Positions 10,015 to 18,687 of a stretch of 64,000 nt of DNA are shown here, piece by piece. Each line of letters opens with the position of its first letter. Positions within the stretch are counted from its first letter, which is position 1. The DNA lies in NCBI GenBank assembly GCA_024449915.1, contig JAMZAV010004503.1:1-64000 (forward strand). The letters run 5' to 3'. The notes beneath the pieces are model-generated. The model did no database searches. It saw only the letters and a list, made by a program, of their open reading frames with translations, and was not told the origin of the DNA. The stretch is from Sweltsa coloradensis. Lineage: Eukaryota > Arthropoda > Insecta > Plecoptera > Chloroperlidae. The translations under genes were made by a program, and so were the position numbers.

Positions 10015-10479
10015 CTGATTTATTAGACGATCCCACTCAAACGAATATGAGGTTTGCCAAAAATCAGGAACAGCAAATCAGGGAGTAATCAATCTTTCGC
10101 GGAAGAAACCACCGAACGCGAATCTTCATTTTGTGTTCAACCATCATTCTTGTGTTCAAATCTTGATAACAATTTAGTGCAAAAGATCTTGACTCTAATA
10201 TATAATTATATCAGATATATAATTATTTAAAATTGTTCAAGTCAAAAACTGATCACAGCAATGATACAGGACACTCTAACTCAAGTTGCAAGTTCCACCA
10301 GTGGGCGGCAACCAGACAATCTAGGCAGAAAAATATCAATTGAAAATACATTGAATACATCAAAATCAAAGCAATAATGAACAAACAAAGAGAACAGCAA
10401 AATCATAAATAAGAACATATGAAGATAAATTAACATTACATAAACACAGAGACAATGCCCCACAAATAAATAGTAAAAA

Positions 10480-10818
10480 TCAATTCTTCTTTGTTCTTCG
10501 ATTCATTATCATTGCTTCAATTTTACTTTTAAATTGTACTATTCCTAGCTCAGTAAACTGGCTTCTAATATCATAAGAAATTGAATTCCAAAAGGATACT
10601 CCTCTGTTCAAGAATGACTTTCTTAATGATTCAGAAATTAATTTAGGAACTTTTAAAGAGTTTATTAGAATAGAATTTCTATCACGATCAACAAATTGAA
10701 AAATATTGGGTAAAATACCTGAATACATACCTTTCAATATTTTGTATGTATTTACCAGTACGCTATATTTCATTCTTTCCTCAATCGTGAAGCAATCAGA
10801 TTGTAAATCTTGGCTCAT
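10480..10818 (-). pseudogene. LINE ORF2 C-terminal segment
   Basis: 112 codons on the minus strand, with IEERMKYSVLVNTYKILKG followed by SLRKSFLNRGVSFWNSI. This pattern (R..Y....YK.L.G then R.SF..R....WN.L) is common at the C-terminus of CR1/Jockey-type ORF2 proteins. It ends with a basic MNRRTKKN tail and a stop. It follows the reverse transcriptase with damaged sequence between. Confidence 0.65.
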
Positions 10819-11269
10819 AGGAATAACAGATGGTCAATACAACATATTCGGTAGAAGGTCTTACTGCCCAAACCACTAAACAATAATCAATAATAGAGTG
10901 AATATAAGAATCTACAAGTAACCTCAACATTCTCTCTGTTACAAACCTCTTCATTCTACTTATAATTCCTATTGCTGATGATACTTTATTACATACATAT
11001 TCATAATGTTTCTTAAAATTTAAATTACAATCTAAGAAAACTCCAAGATATATTTAAATTAATACACTCAAGAAATTAGCTTACCATTACAATTCAACGT
11101 CAAATGAATATCATTCATGCTTCTATCATTAGCCTTATAAAAAATCATAAAATTTGTTTTACTATAATTAATATCAAGTTCCTGAGTTTTTAAACCAATC
11201 ATCCATCCTCTTTAAAACTTCTTGAAGAGTCTTACGATCTCTTCAACATCCACCCTTCTAAATAAAAGA

Positions 11270-11822
11270 CCAAGTCATCAGCATAAGATATAATTGATTC
11301 CTCCCATTATAGTAGATATATCATCTATGTAAAGAATAAATAAAAGGGGTCCTAATATTGATCCTTGTGGTACTCCACAAAATATATTGAATACTTTTGA
11401 ACTATATTTTGCAAGATTGATAAACATTTTTCTTTTTAAAAAGTAATCCGCCAATATTGATAACAAATAAGGACTTATGTTATACCTGGATTTAGTTTTA
11501 CTAAAAGAGGTTAAAAAGGTTCTGAATAAAATGCTTTCCTAAGATCAACAAAAACAGCTCCAACCTTACCATTCCGCTTGTCAATCCCTTTATAGATAAA
11601 ATCTGTAAATGCTAGAAGGGCACTTTGCGTTGATCTACCTTTCCTAAAACCATGTTGGTTTTCACTTAAACCTTCAGATGCATCCACTTCATGTAATAAC
11701 CTCATGTGCAAAATATTTTCAATAATTTTCCCTACAATTGGAAGAGTTGATATAGGTCGATAAGAATTCCTATCACTCTTTTTACCTTTACCCTTATAAA
11801 TAGGTGTAACCCTTGCCAATTT
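11270..11822 (-). pseudogene. LINE reverse transcriptase, N-terminal and palm region
   Basis: Recognisable reverse-transcriptase blocks in order: ARVTPIYKGKG, NSYRPISTLPIVGKIIE, QHGFRKGRSTQSALLAF, FVDLRKAF (first catalytic Asp region), then after a frame change FCGVPQGSILGPLLFILYID, then the YADD-type box as ADDLVFYLEG near 11250-11280. It is missing the endonuclease domain, so the element cannot be autonomous. There is a frameshift between 11466 and 11511 and another at the ADD box. RNA-templated DNA synthesis is the family role. Confidence 0.8.
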
Positions 11823-11830
11823 CAGCTGTT

Positions 11831-11958
11831 TTTGTTTCCTGTTTGATCCTGATAGTTCAAACTGATTCGAAACGAACTGCCTTTTTTTTTGTATTCACCG
11901 AACTAAAGTCATAATTTAAAACAAAATCCGAATAAAATTTTGTAATATTATCGATTGA
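11831..11958 (+). other. Module C flank fragment between two LINE insertions
   Basis: Matches 25590-25690 in degraded form: GATAGTTCAAACTGATTCG, ACTGCC plus a T run, and AAAACAAAATCCGAATAAAA. It ends at the target site of the next insertion. Confidence 0.4.
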
Positions 11959-12352
11959 GGTGGTTTGGACACATGAAGAGGATGTAGAAGGACAGTATAC
12001 CGAAGATACAGTATGAACAAGACGCAGGAAACAAACAGATAAAAAGAGGGAGGCCCAGACTGAGATGGGAAGAAGTTTATAGCAATGGATTTGAAAAGAC
12101 GAAATGAAGCTTGGGAAAGGATTAACCAGGAAAGATGTTGGGAAGAACGAAAATATGGAAAAAAACTGGTGGAGGTCCCTGGGGAAGAAGACAGAGGAGA
12201 GGAAGAAAGTGAAGTTGATGACGCAGAGGAAGAAAAAGATGATGTGGAAGAAACGTCAGGCATGGCTAGCGTCGATAACCCCGGAGAGCCAGGAATGTTG
12301 TGGGAACCTCCCACCCCCTACCCGACTTAGTTGGAAATAGGGTTCGATATTA
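11959..12352 (+). mobile_element. LINE 3' fragment encoding an RWFGH C-terminal motif
   Basis: The first bases encode RWFGHMKRM then a stop, continuing KDSIPKIQYEQ and KRGRPRLRWEE. The motif RWFGH-RM followed by RGRPR-RW is the usual C-terminus of several LINE ORF2 families. The fragment is flanked by ATTATCGATTGA (11947-11958) and ATTAGTCGATTGA (12353-12365), a likely target duplication. The acidic open frame at 12085-12330 lies in the LINE 3' region and is not treated as a gene. Confidence 0.7.
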
Positions 12353-12504
12353 ATTAGTCGATTGATAACTCTGTCAGTATGTTGTGTATGCTTTTTTCTT
12401 TCCAAGTTTCATAACTTTCAAAAATGGGTTATCGTCTTATTTCGCTACACTAAAGTTTCGATTTAATGCATATACGGGCGATGAGGTCTCTAATCAGAAT
12501 ATCA
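12353..12504 (+). other. Module C flank continuing into the next zinc-finger unit
   Basis: Contains TTGTGTATGCTTTTTTCTT, TCTTATTTCGCTACACTAAA and CATATACGGGCGATG, which match 25715-25825. Shortly after, at 12505, zinc-finger sequence begins, so two modules are joined with a large deletion. Confidence 0.4.
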
Positions 12505-12653
12505 GTCAAATTAAACACGACTGTGGACGCAAACAGTTAACAGCCGCACAAGTGTCCGACATAACATTTTCAATGAAACATAATCTTTCCATACACATGT
12601 CATTCGACTGTGGACGCAAGAAGTGTCCGAAGTTGTAGCAAGACTAACCTTTT
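12505..12653 (+). pseudogene. lola-like: Class II zinc-finger exon remnant, left part
   Basis: Encodes KHDCGRKQ, then ITFSMKHNLSIHM, then FDCGRKKCPK before a stop. HDCGRK is the exact linker between fingers 1 and 2 in the intact exon at 41120. Fingers have lost their CX2C pairs. It is cut on the right by a HINE-like element. Confidence 0.6.
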
Positions 12654-13398
12654 TTGGATGAGCGAAGCGAGCGAAGCGAAGATTCCATTTCACTACACTG
12701 GAGAAAAAAATCCGGAATGTTTTTTTTTCTTTTTTTTCTCTTTTTTTTTCTTTTTGTGTGTCTGATAACACGATTCCGGTTAAACCGATACTCCGATTGC
12801 GATGGAATTTTATGGAGGGCTTTGAAATCTCTGAACTTAGAACTGCCACGTTTTTGAGCGCAATCGGGAAATTTTTTCTCATAAAAAACGCAATTTTACG
12901 ATTTTTTCCGATTTTTTAAAAATGGCTTCGACTTATAACTTCTACATGCTTTGTTCGATTGTAATGATTTTTTTACAGAACCTTATTTTATGAATTGATA
13001 TATTCGTGTGAAATTTGAGCGTAATCAAAAAATTATTTGTCATGAAAATCGAAATTTTACGGGTTTTTTGTTTTTTAAAACAATTCTTTGACTTATAACA
13101 CCTACATGCTTTATCCTCTTGTAATAATTTTTTCACAGAACCTTTATTTCATGAATTAATATATTCGTGTTAAATTTGAGCGCAATCGAATAATTATTTC
13201 TTATGAAAATTGCAATTTTACGATTTTTTTCTTTTTTAACAATAACGATTAACTAAAAAAAATGAAGTTCATTTTTAATTTAACTTAATTTAATAAAAAA
13301 AAAATTTCGACTAAGTAATGATTTTTTCACAGAACAACAGAAAATCCGCGTAACGCATGGCAGCTCAATGCACCAATTACGCTCATCCAACAACGCGG
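12654..13398 (+). mobile_element. Helentron/HINE-like element, family A
   Basis: Starts TTGGATGAGCGAAGCGAGCG, then ATTCCATTTCACTACACTGG. It contains three imperfect internal repeats of about 160 bp, each with ACACCTACATGCTTTRTCC-like and TTTTTTCACAGAACC phrases. It ends TTACGCTCATCCAACAACGCGG. The final hairpin and CTAGT terminus present in other copies are missing. It lies inside a dead zinc-finger exon. Confidence 0.75.
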
Positions 13399-13686
13399 CT
13401 GTGGACGCAAGTACCCACAAGAGTGTCTCAACTCCAAAGTGTAGCAAGACTTACTGGAAAAAAAGTTCTCTTAACGTTAAAAAACAAAAACAGATTCGTT
13501 ATAATCAACGATCTCAGAGCCAAGATTGTGGAAAACGTTTAGCAATATGATTGGATTTTATCGCCACTCCCATCACGGGTGCGGGAACGAATCGCGGTTT
13601 CCTTGTCCTAAATGTGACTTTCCTGCAAAATGAAATGATTATATGAAGCCGCATTTAAAAAGAATGCGTGCATTGCCATGTTGAAT
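13399..13686 (+). pseudogene. lola-like: Class II zinc-finger exon remnant, right part
   Basis: Begins CTGTGGACGCAAG (the CGRK linker again), then GTGTAGCAAGACTTACTGG (finger 2), and later GCGGGAACGAATCGCGGTTTC encoding a CGNESRFPCPKCDF finger 4 start. An in-frame TGA follows AK. The expected Arg-rich C-terminus and a stop at about 13684 remain. Because the linker occurs on both sides of the transposon, this half may come from a different exon copy than the left half. Confidence 0.6.
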
Positions 13687-13837
13687 AATTATTACGGAAA
13701 TGCTTCTTCAAGTTAGTAGTTTTTGTTAAATAACACTTTTATTTGACTTCATTATTAATTTATATATTTAACTTTCCTTTTGTTTGGATCATTCTCAACA
13801 ATGTGACATGATATGATTTCAATACTATGTTATTAAT
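13687..13837 (+). other. 3' flank of the broken class II exon
   Basis: AT-rich and non-coding; no other feature seen. Confidence 0.3.
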
Positions 13838-14118
13838 ACGAGGGAAACACCAAAGTAATTGTAAGACGAGTGAGTGAGCCATGTGTTGAGTACCCCGTAA
13901 CATTACTTTTCTTCTCCCTACTTTAGGCCTCCCAAGCCTATCATTGGCTAGAGAGGCGCATTGTGGCTCTACAGTTGACTCGCCAGTATACCAACTAAAC
14001 TTAAAAAACTAATATTTATATGAATTGAATTATCAATCTTAAATGCAAATGTTCCCGGGTACTCAACACATGACTCGCTCACTCGTCTAACAACGACTTT
14101 GGCGTTTCCCGAGTCTTG
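13838..14118. mobile_element. MITE with about 55-bp terminal inverted repeats
   Basis: The arms read GAGGGAAACACCAAAGTAAT and, inverted, GGGAAACGCCAAAGTCGTTG. Both continue with AAGACGAGTGAGTGAGYCAT, GTGTTGAGTACCC. The centre holds AGGCCTCCCAAGCCTATCAT. It is a non-coding foldback. A partial second copy lies at 15036-15180. Confidence 0.7.
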
Positions 14119-14220
14119 TTGGCTAAAGCGCCCTTATAGCCGAAATATGGGAGATGTGGGTACAATCCCCTGGTCGGGAAAGATTTTGTTATTTCTGGAT
14201 TGTATTTTAAAAATTATTAA
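14119..14220 (+). mobile_element. Decayed tRNA-derived SINE
   Basis: Contains TTGTTGGCTAAAGCGCCC, an anticodon-arm remnant, ATGGGAGATGTGGGTACAAT (a B-box relic) and the family tail TTATTTCTGGATTGTA shared with 26880 and 29830. Confidence 0.5.
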
Positions 14221-15035
14221 ACATGTTTTGAAATGCATATAACGCAGTGTAGTCCATCATCTGTGACAATACCAAGGAAAACATAGCCAGTACGAAATAC
14301 GTGTAAATATTGCAAGGCTTACTCAATCTACGAGCGGAATTTGGGGGTACCTTGACGTTCAACATTTGATAGACCTTGCATGGGCACGGCATTTCACAGC
14401 CAGGTAAATGACAAAACAAAAAATATCTTTTCAAAATCTAAACCATTTCTAAACATTGGAAGACTATTTTTCAATTTATTATTTCTTTTAGGTTTAAATC
14501 GCAATGGATCTTGCTGATTTTGTTAGCAGTTCTCAATGAACTCGTACCGGATGTCCGTTTAAAATTTCAGCGCAATCTGTTCAGCGATTCATCTGAATTT
14601 CAACGTACACACACTTACACACGCAGAATAACAGAATAAGGGCCGTTTAAGTCGAATTATTATCATTATCATTCTTTATTTAGCAAATAAAGCTATTTAA
14701 ATACAACACATAACAATATACAAAAATATTAATTTTCAATACCAAATTAACAAATTAAAAATTTGATAAATTGACATATTTAACAAATTTCAACAAATTC
14801 ACCAAAGTAACAAATTAACAAAATACCAAAATATTTAAATTAACAAAATGATAAAAATACTTATTGAACAAATTTAACAAATTCACCAAATTTACATAAT
14901 ATCAAATTATTACCAAATGTACAAAATTACAAAACTTTCCAAATCTACAATCACAAAACAGGAAATTTTATTTTCACAAAAGTAAGGCAGCAATCTCTAA
15001 ATTCGATCACTCGGTTCGCTGCGCTCACTCGTTTA
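14221..15035. other. Non-coding, with AACAAATT-type low-complexity repeat
   Basis: No gene found. 14690-14945 is a degenerate repeat of AACAAATTMACCAAA-like words. 14480-14640 carries a phrase TTTAAAATTTCAGCGCAATC resembling the HINE interior and ends ACACACGCAGAATAACAGAA. 15005-15030 has TCGCTGCGCTCACTCG, a diverged HINE-type end. The minus-strand 75-codon frame at 14207-14434 has no domain I recognise. Confidence 0.4.
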
Positions 15036-15180
15036 ACTAGGGAAACGCCAAAGTCGTTGTAAGACGAGTGAGTGAGCCATGTGTTGAGGACCCGGGAACA
15101 TTTATTTTCTTCCTCTTATCTTAGGCCTCCCTAGCCTATCATAGGCTACAGTGGAGCATTTTGGCCTTAACTAGCCCTCG
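15036..15180 (+). mobile_element. Partial copy of the 13838 MITE
   Basis: CTAGGGAAACGCCAAAGTCG, AAGACGAGTGAGTGAGCCAT, GTGTTGAGGACCCGGGAAC and TAGGCCTCCCTAGCCTATCA match the left arm and centre of 13838-14118. The right arm is missing. Confidence 0.6.
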
Positions 15181-15362
15181 TGCGCAAGCCACAGATGCAC
15201 ACCTACCCAGACCAGTTTACCTTATCTCTGGCCCACTCTCACTCTCCCTTCTCGATCCTCGCCCATGAACCATCTCATATCAACTGCTCTGACCTTTGAA
15301 CATGTAACTTGACTGTATTCTGTGTGTATTCTGTACTGTTTATATCATAGTAATACTGTAAT
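15181..15362. other. Non-coding spacer
   Basis: No supported feature. Confidence 0.2.
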
Positions 15363-16129
15363 ACTAGGAAAACGCTAAAGTCCCGCCGCGTTGATGGATG
15401 AGCTTTTAAAAATGTTTAGTTTGCATGGGATATCTTTACTTTTGCAAGTTCTTTGTTTTGCTGCCTACGCATTGTAGCTGATTGTTGTCAAGTTTCTTTT
15501 GTTACCGGTCAATTGGTATTATTTTCAGTAAAAAACTTATATTAAAAGCTTTATTTCTATAGATTTTGGCTAACTATTAAAACTTTTTCTTTTAAAAGGT
15601 ACAACATCACCATAACCTTAATGTCCACGTATATGAACGTTGTAGCCCACCAGTTTGGTCAGAATTGGCCCAAATGGCACGAAAATATCGCACAAAAAAA
15701 TCAAAAAAACTTATATTAAAAGCTTTATTTCTATGGATTCTGGCTAACTTTTTCAACTTTTTCTTTCAAAAGGTACTACATCACCATAACCTTAATGTCC
15801 ATGTATAATATGAACGTTGTAGCCCCACCCGTTTGGTCAGAATTAACCCAAATGTCACGAAAATATCGCACTAAAAATCGAAAAAAATCGTAAAAGTACG
15901 ATATTCATGAGAAATATTTCTTCGATTGTACCCAAAAACAATACACCTCTAAGTTCAGAGATTTCGAAGGTCCTGTCAAATTTTCATTAAGATCGGATAT
16001 GCCGTTTGCCTGGGAAAAAGTTACAAAAGAAAAAAAAAAAAAACAAAAAAAAAAACAAAACAAAAAAAAACACCCGAGCTAAATTTTTTGGGGGTCAGTG
16101 AAATTGAAGTCTTTGCTTCGCTCATCCAA
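15363..16129 (-). mobile_element. Helentron/HINE-like element, family B
   Basis: On the plus strand it starts ACTAGGAAAACGCTAAAGTC, CCGCCGCGTTGATGGATGAGC and ends CTTTGCTTCGCTCATCCAA. Read in its own direction it begins with the family end and finishes with the hairpin and CTAGT. The interior carries two direct copies of a block with CATCACCATAACCTTAATGT and CCGTTTGGTCAGAATT. A poly-A/CAAA tract lies at 16027-16071. No open frame is credible. Confidence 0.75.
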
Positions 16130-17200
16130 ATACTGTTATCTATAGTACCTAGTGGAGTCATCAATGCGGTTTTGCTGGTAAAGGGAGTACACTGTGAATG
16201 TATGCGAGTCACTGTTGGTCAGGCTGTTGTCTAGGGTGGATCTCCGTGTTGACTGCTGTATGCAGGATAGGCAACATTGTTAGTGTTTGAGCCTCTATCT
16301 GTGAGACCTGAAACTTTTTGGGAAGTGTGGAACCGTGTCGCGCGTGCGAATCCATACCCCTCGACTAGAACGTTTGGACGTTGGAGTCTTTAATTAGTTT
16401 CGCAACCAAGTGGGACCTTGTGGAGACCCTGGACGATAGGACAGTGCACCGTGTACCCATCACTCCCGCGACCTCTTCCAGCCGGATCGAGATTGGTACT
16501 TTGGGCAACCGACTCTGTAAGGACTTCTGGTAACGTGTTTAATATTTACCGGACGAACTGTAAGTAACTCACTGTACAAACTTTCGTGAAGAACTTGTTC
16601 ATACCCTTGCGAAGGCCGGCAAGTAGGCCCGATCTTTTGTGTACAAGAACTACTGAAGTTTTACGTGGTTATCCACGGCCACGGCTTTGAGAGTGCCGAT
16701 TAACTTTGTGGAGTAATTTACCTGAACTGTGTTTGAGGGGCGTCTAATAGGATTCAACTTAACCTTACTGTGTATTATTGTTATGTAATTAGGCTAACTT
16801 GGTACGTTGGTTTTTATATAGCCAAGCGTGATTATGCTACTTGTTTGGGCAGGCAGATGAGACCTTGTGAATCTTTTGATGTTTGAACTTGGAGATCTGT
16901 TTGTTCACGAGTTCTAACCTATGTTATATATTTCTGGTTATTAATTGGTGGTATGCTTTATTATATTACATTTCAATATATTTCACTAGCACATCTTGCT
17001 GGGTTGCCCCTCTGTTATCTTATTTCCGACCCCAGGCTTATATTTCTTTGTTTGATAACGCCTGCAGACGGGGACGAGTGACAAAACAAAGTGGCGCCCT
17101 ATCTAATTATTAAGAGTAGTATTGACGATTGTAACCCCCACTCCCCACGCCCCACTCTACCTCCCCATATACCTGAGCACCGGCATAATGCGTCGCACTC
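16130..17200 (+). mobile_element. Probable LTR fragment followed by a primer-binding site
   Basis: This stretch has a higher GC content than its surroundings. It ends ACAAAACAAAG followed at once by TGGCGCCCTATC (17090-17101). TGGCGCC directly after an LTR end is the classic tRNA-primed binding site of many retrotransposons. Zinc-finger-module flank resumes near 17200 (CTCTATTTCTTTCATTGTTG). No gag or pol is visible, so it may be a 5' LTR plus leader left by deletion. The left border is uncertain. Confidence 0.45.
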
Positions 17201-17576
17201 TATTTCTTTCATTGTTGCGGTGACACAGTATTGTCTGGAGAAATGCCTCCATAACCCTGTCATGCTTGGGTGCTGCAAATTTTAGACATTTTTATGACGG
17301 AAAATTTCTAAAATATTTTTGTGTTTACTTTCTTATGGAAGATTATAATGGCATATGCCTTGATCTTATCTTATAACTTGCTTTTTTGGTATCTTAAAAA
17401 TAAAAACACCATTGAGGCTGTGTTGTTTGTTATTTTCTTTCTTTACTTTATATTAAACATCCAGTAAAAACTCCCTAAATTTTTTTGTTCTGTTATTACA
17501 AATGATCCAGGAGCGCTATTCTATTCACCATGATTTTGATATATTTAATTAAATTTCTATTGTGCTTTTGATTCAG
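17201..17576 (+). other. Module flank and upstream intron of class II exon
   Basis: 17201-17285 matches 26380-26460 and 29320-29400 (CACAGTATT, GTCTGGAGAAATGCCTCC, CATAACCCTG, CTTGGGTGCT). The right part (TTCTGTTATTACAAATGATC, GAGCGCTATTC) recurs before the class II exons at 40845 and 61155. It ends with the acceptor TGCTTTTGATTCAG at 17576. Confidence 0.45.
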
Positions 17577-17868
17577 ACTGTGACGTAAGAAGCCGTAAAA
17601 AGTGTCCGAAGGGAACCAAATGTCCGAGTGTACCAAAACATTCTCATTGAAGAATTCTCTTAACGCTCATGTTAAACACAAATGCGTTGACAAACAACGA
17701 CCCCAGTGTAAAACTTGTGGTAAAATGTTTCGTCACATGTCATACTTGTCTCGCCACTCCAAACACAATTGCGGGAATGAGCCGCAGTTCTCCTGTCCTA
17801 AGTGTTCCTATCGTGCCACACAAAAATCTAATTTACAGTGTCACTATGCACAAACGCGGAGAGTTATA
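17577..17868 (+). pseudogene. lola-like: Class II zinc-finger terminal exon, frameshifted at both ends
   Basis: After the acceptor at 17576 the unit starts within the finger 1-2 linker, so finger 1 is missing. A 17-bp insertion near 17612 breaks the frame. From about 17623 three fingers read cleanly: finger 2 (ECTKTFSLKNSLNAHVKHKC), finger 3 (CKTCGKMFRHMSYLSRH...C) and the start of finger 4 (CPKCSYRATQKSNLQCHY). Several bases are missing after that His near 17842, so the normal end MHKRGEL is in another frame, with TAA at 17866-17868. As written, translation would end at TGA 17887-17889. The C2HC fingers keep His-X4-Cys. It is a partial exon, probably non-functional. Confidence 0.75.
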
Positions 17869-18687
17869 ATTATACCCATGTCAATATGATTTATACTTTT
17901 AGACTGTGTACATTATTCTAGTATGTTTTGTGGTGGTGCAAATTGTGTTGTTAACATTATTTACTAGTTGTTTACTACATGTAATTGAATCACTGATTAA
18001 TGGTATTTGCTGTTTTCTGACCTAAAATAGTATAATATTAATAGTAACATTCTCGTAATGTGCCGTAGTGATGGCTCATCCAAATTTTCTTTAAATTTGA
18101 AAAAGCGTCATGCGCACACCCCTGTATATTTATCTTAGTGCCATTTGTCCAACGTCAACCTATTAAATTAAAATTGTCTCAAGACACTTTGTTTTGTAAA
18201 ATGATAACAACGTTTACAATTTACTTGAACTCAAATCGAGGTTGCCTGGCTGGTCAGGTGTGAACGCATGCACAGATTTGGAGAGTTATTATTATCACTA
18301 TGACAATTTGATTGATAGTTTTAGATTGTATTTATTATTTTCTAATGATTAGTGGTGTTGAAAATTGCAATCTTTTATTATTGTAGACATAACATGCCGG
18401 CGACTTACATGGAAATATAATCAATGGGTCAATATTATTTGAATTATACTGGCCTAAACATTTGTAAATATGAGATTGTTCCCGTTGTGTTGGCTCACCC
18501 CAATTTTCTGTACATTGGGTTAATCGTCATATATAACCATATGCTCTTCTCTTAGATGCTAATTGCTCGACGACAATCAATTCAACAAATGTGTCTCACG
18601 CTAAACGCAATTCGCACCTACCTGGTGGAAATACATCTGCTAACCCACTCTACTTTATAATTGACAAATTTCATATTATAATGCCTG
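17869..18687 (+). other. Class II 3' flank, present twice
   Basis: 17850-18180 and 18260-18580 are diverged direct copies. The second begins with a remnant of the exon end (GCATGCACAGATTTGGAGAG, encoding MHRFGEL without its stop). Both continue with TTAGACTGTGTA or TTAGATTGTATT, GTGGTGGTGCAAATT or GTGGTGTTGAAAATT, and a GGCTCA-CC-AATTTTCT phrase. The same flank follows the exons at 41523 and 62883. No gene is seen. Confidence 0.55.

Larger units (their letters stand above)
9603..11830 (-). mobile_element. 5'-truncated non-LTR retrotransposon (CR1/Jockey-like)
   Basis: A minus-strand LINE covering reverse-transcriptase fragments (10480-11819) and a long 3' region ending in a TAAA-type simple repeat (9604-9640, read as TTTATTTATTTA on the plus strand). 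Sequence on both sides belongs to module C, which resumes after 11830 with a TTTGATCCTGATAGTTCAAA motif, so the element interrupts the module. The 5' truncation within the reverse transcriptase is what target-primed reverse transcription usually leaves. Clade assignment is tentative. Confidence 0.8.

Noticed and set aside
9839..10036. 65-codon minus-strand frame of Phe, Leu and Ser, resembling a membrane protein
   Set aside because: It is the complement of a purine-only tract in a LINE 3' region.
12085..12330. 81-codon acidic frame after the RWFGH motif
   Set aside because: It lies in the 3' region of a LINE fragment bounded by a target duplication and shows no conserved motif.
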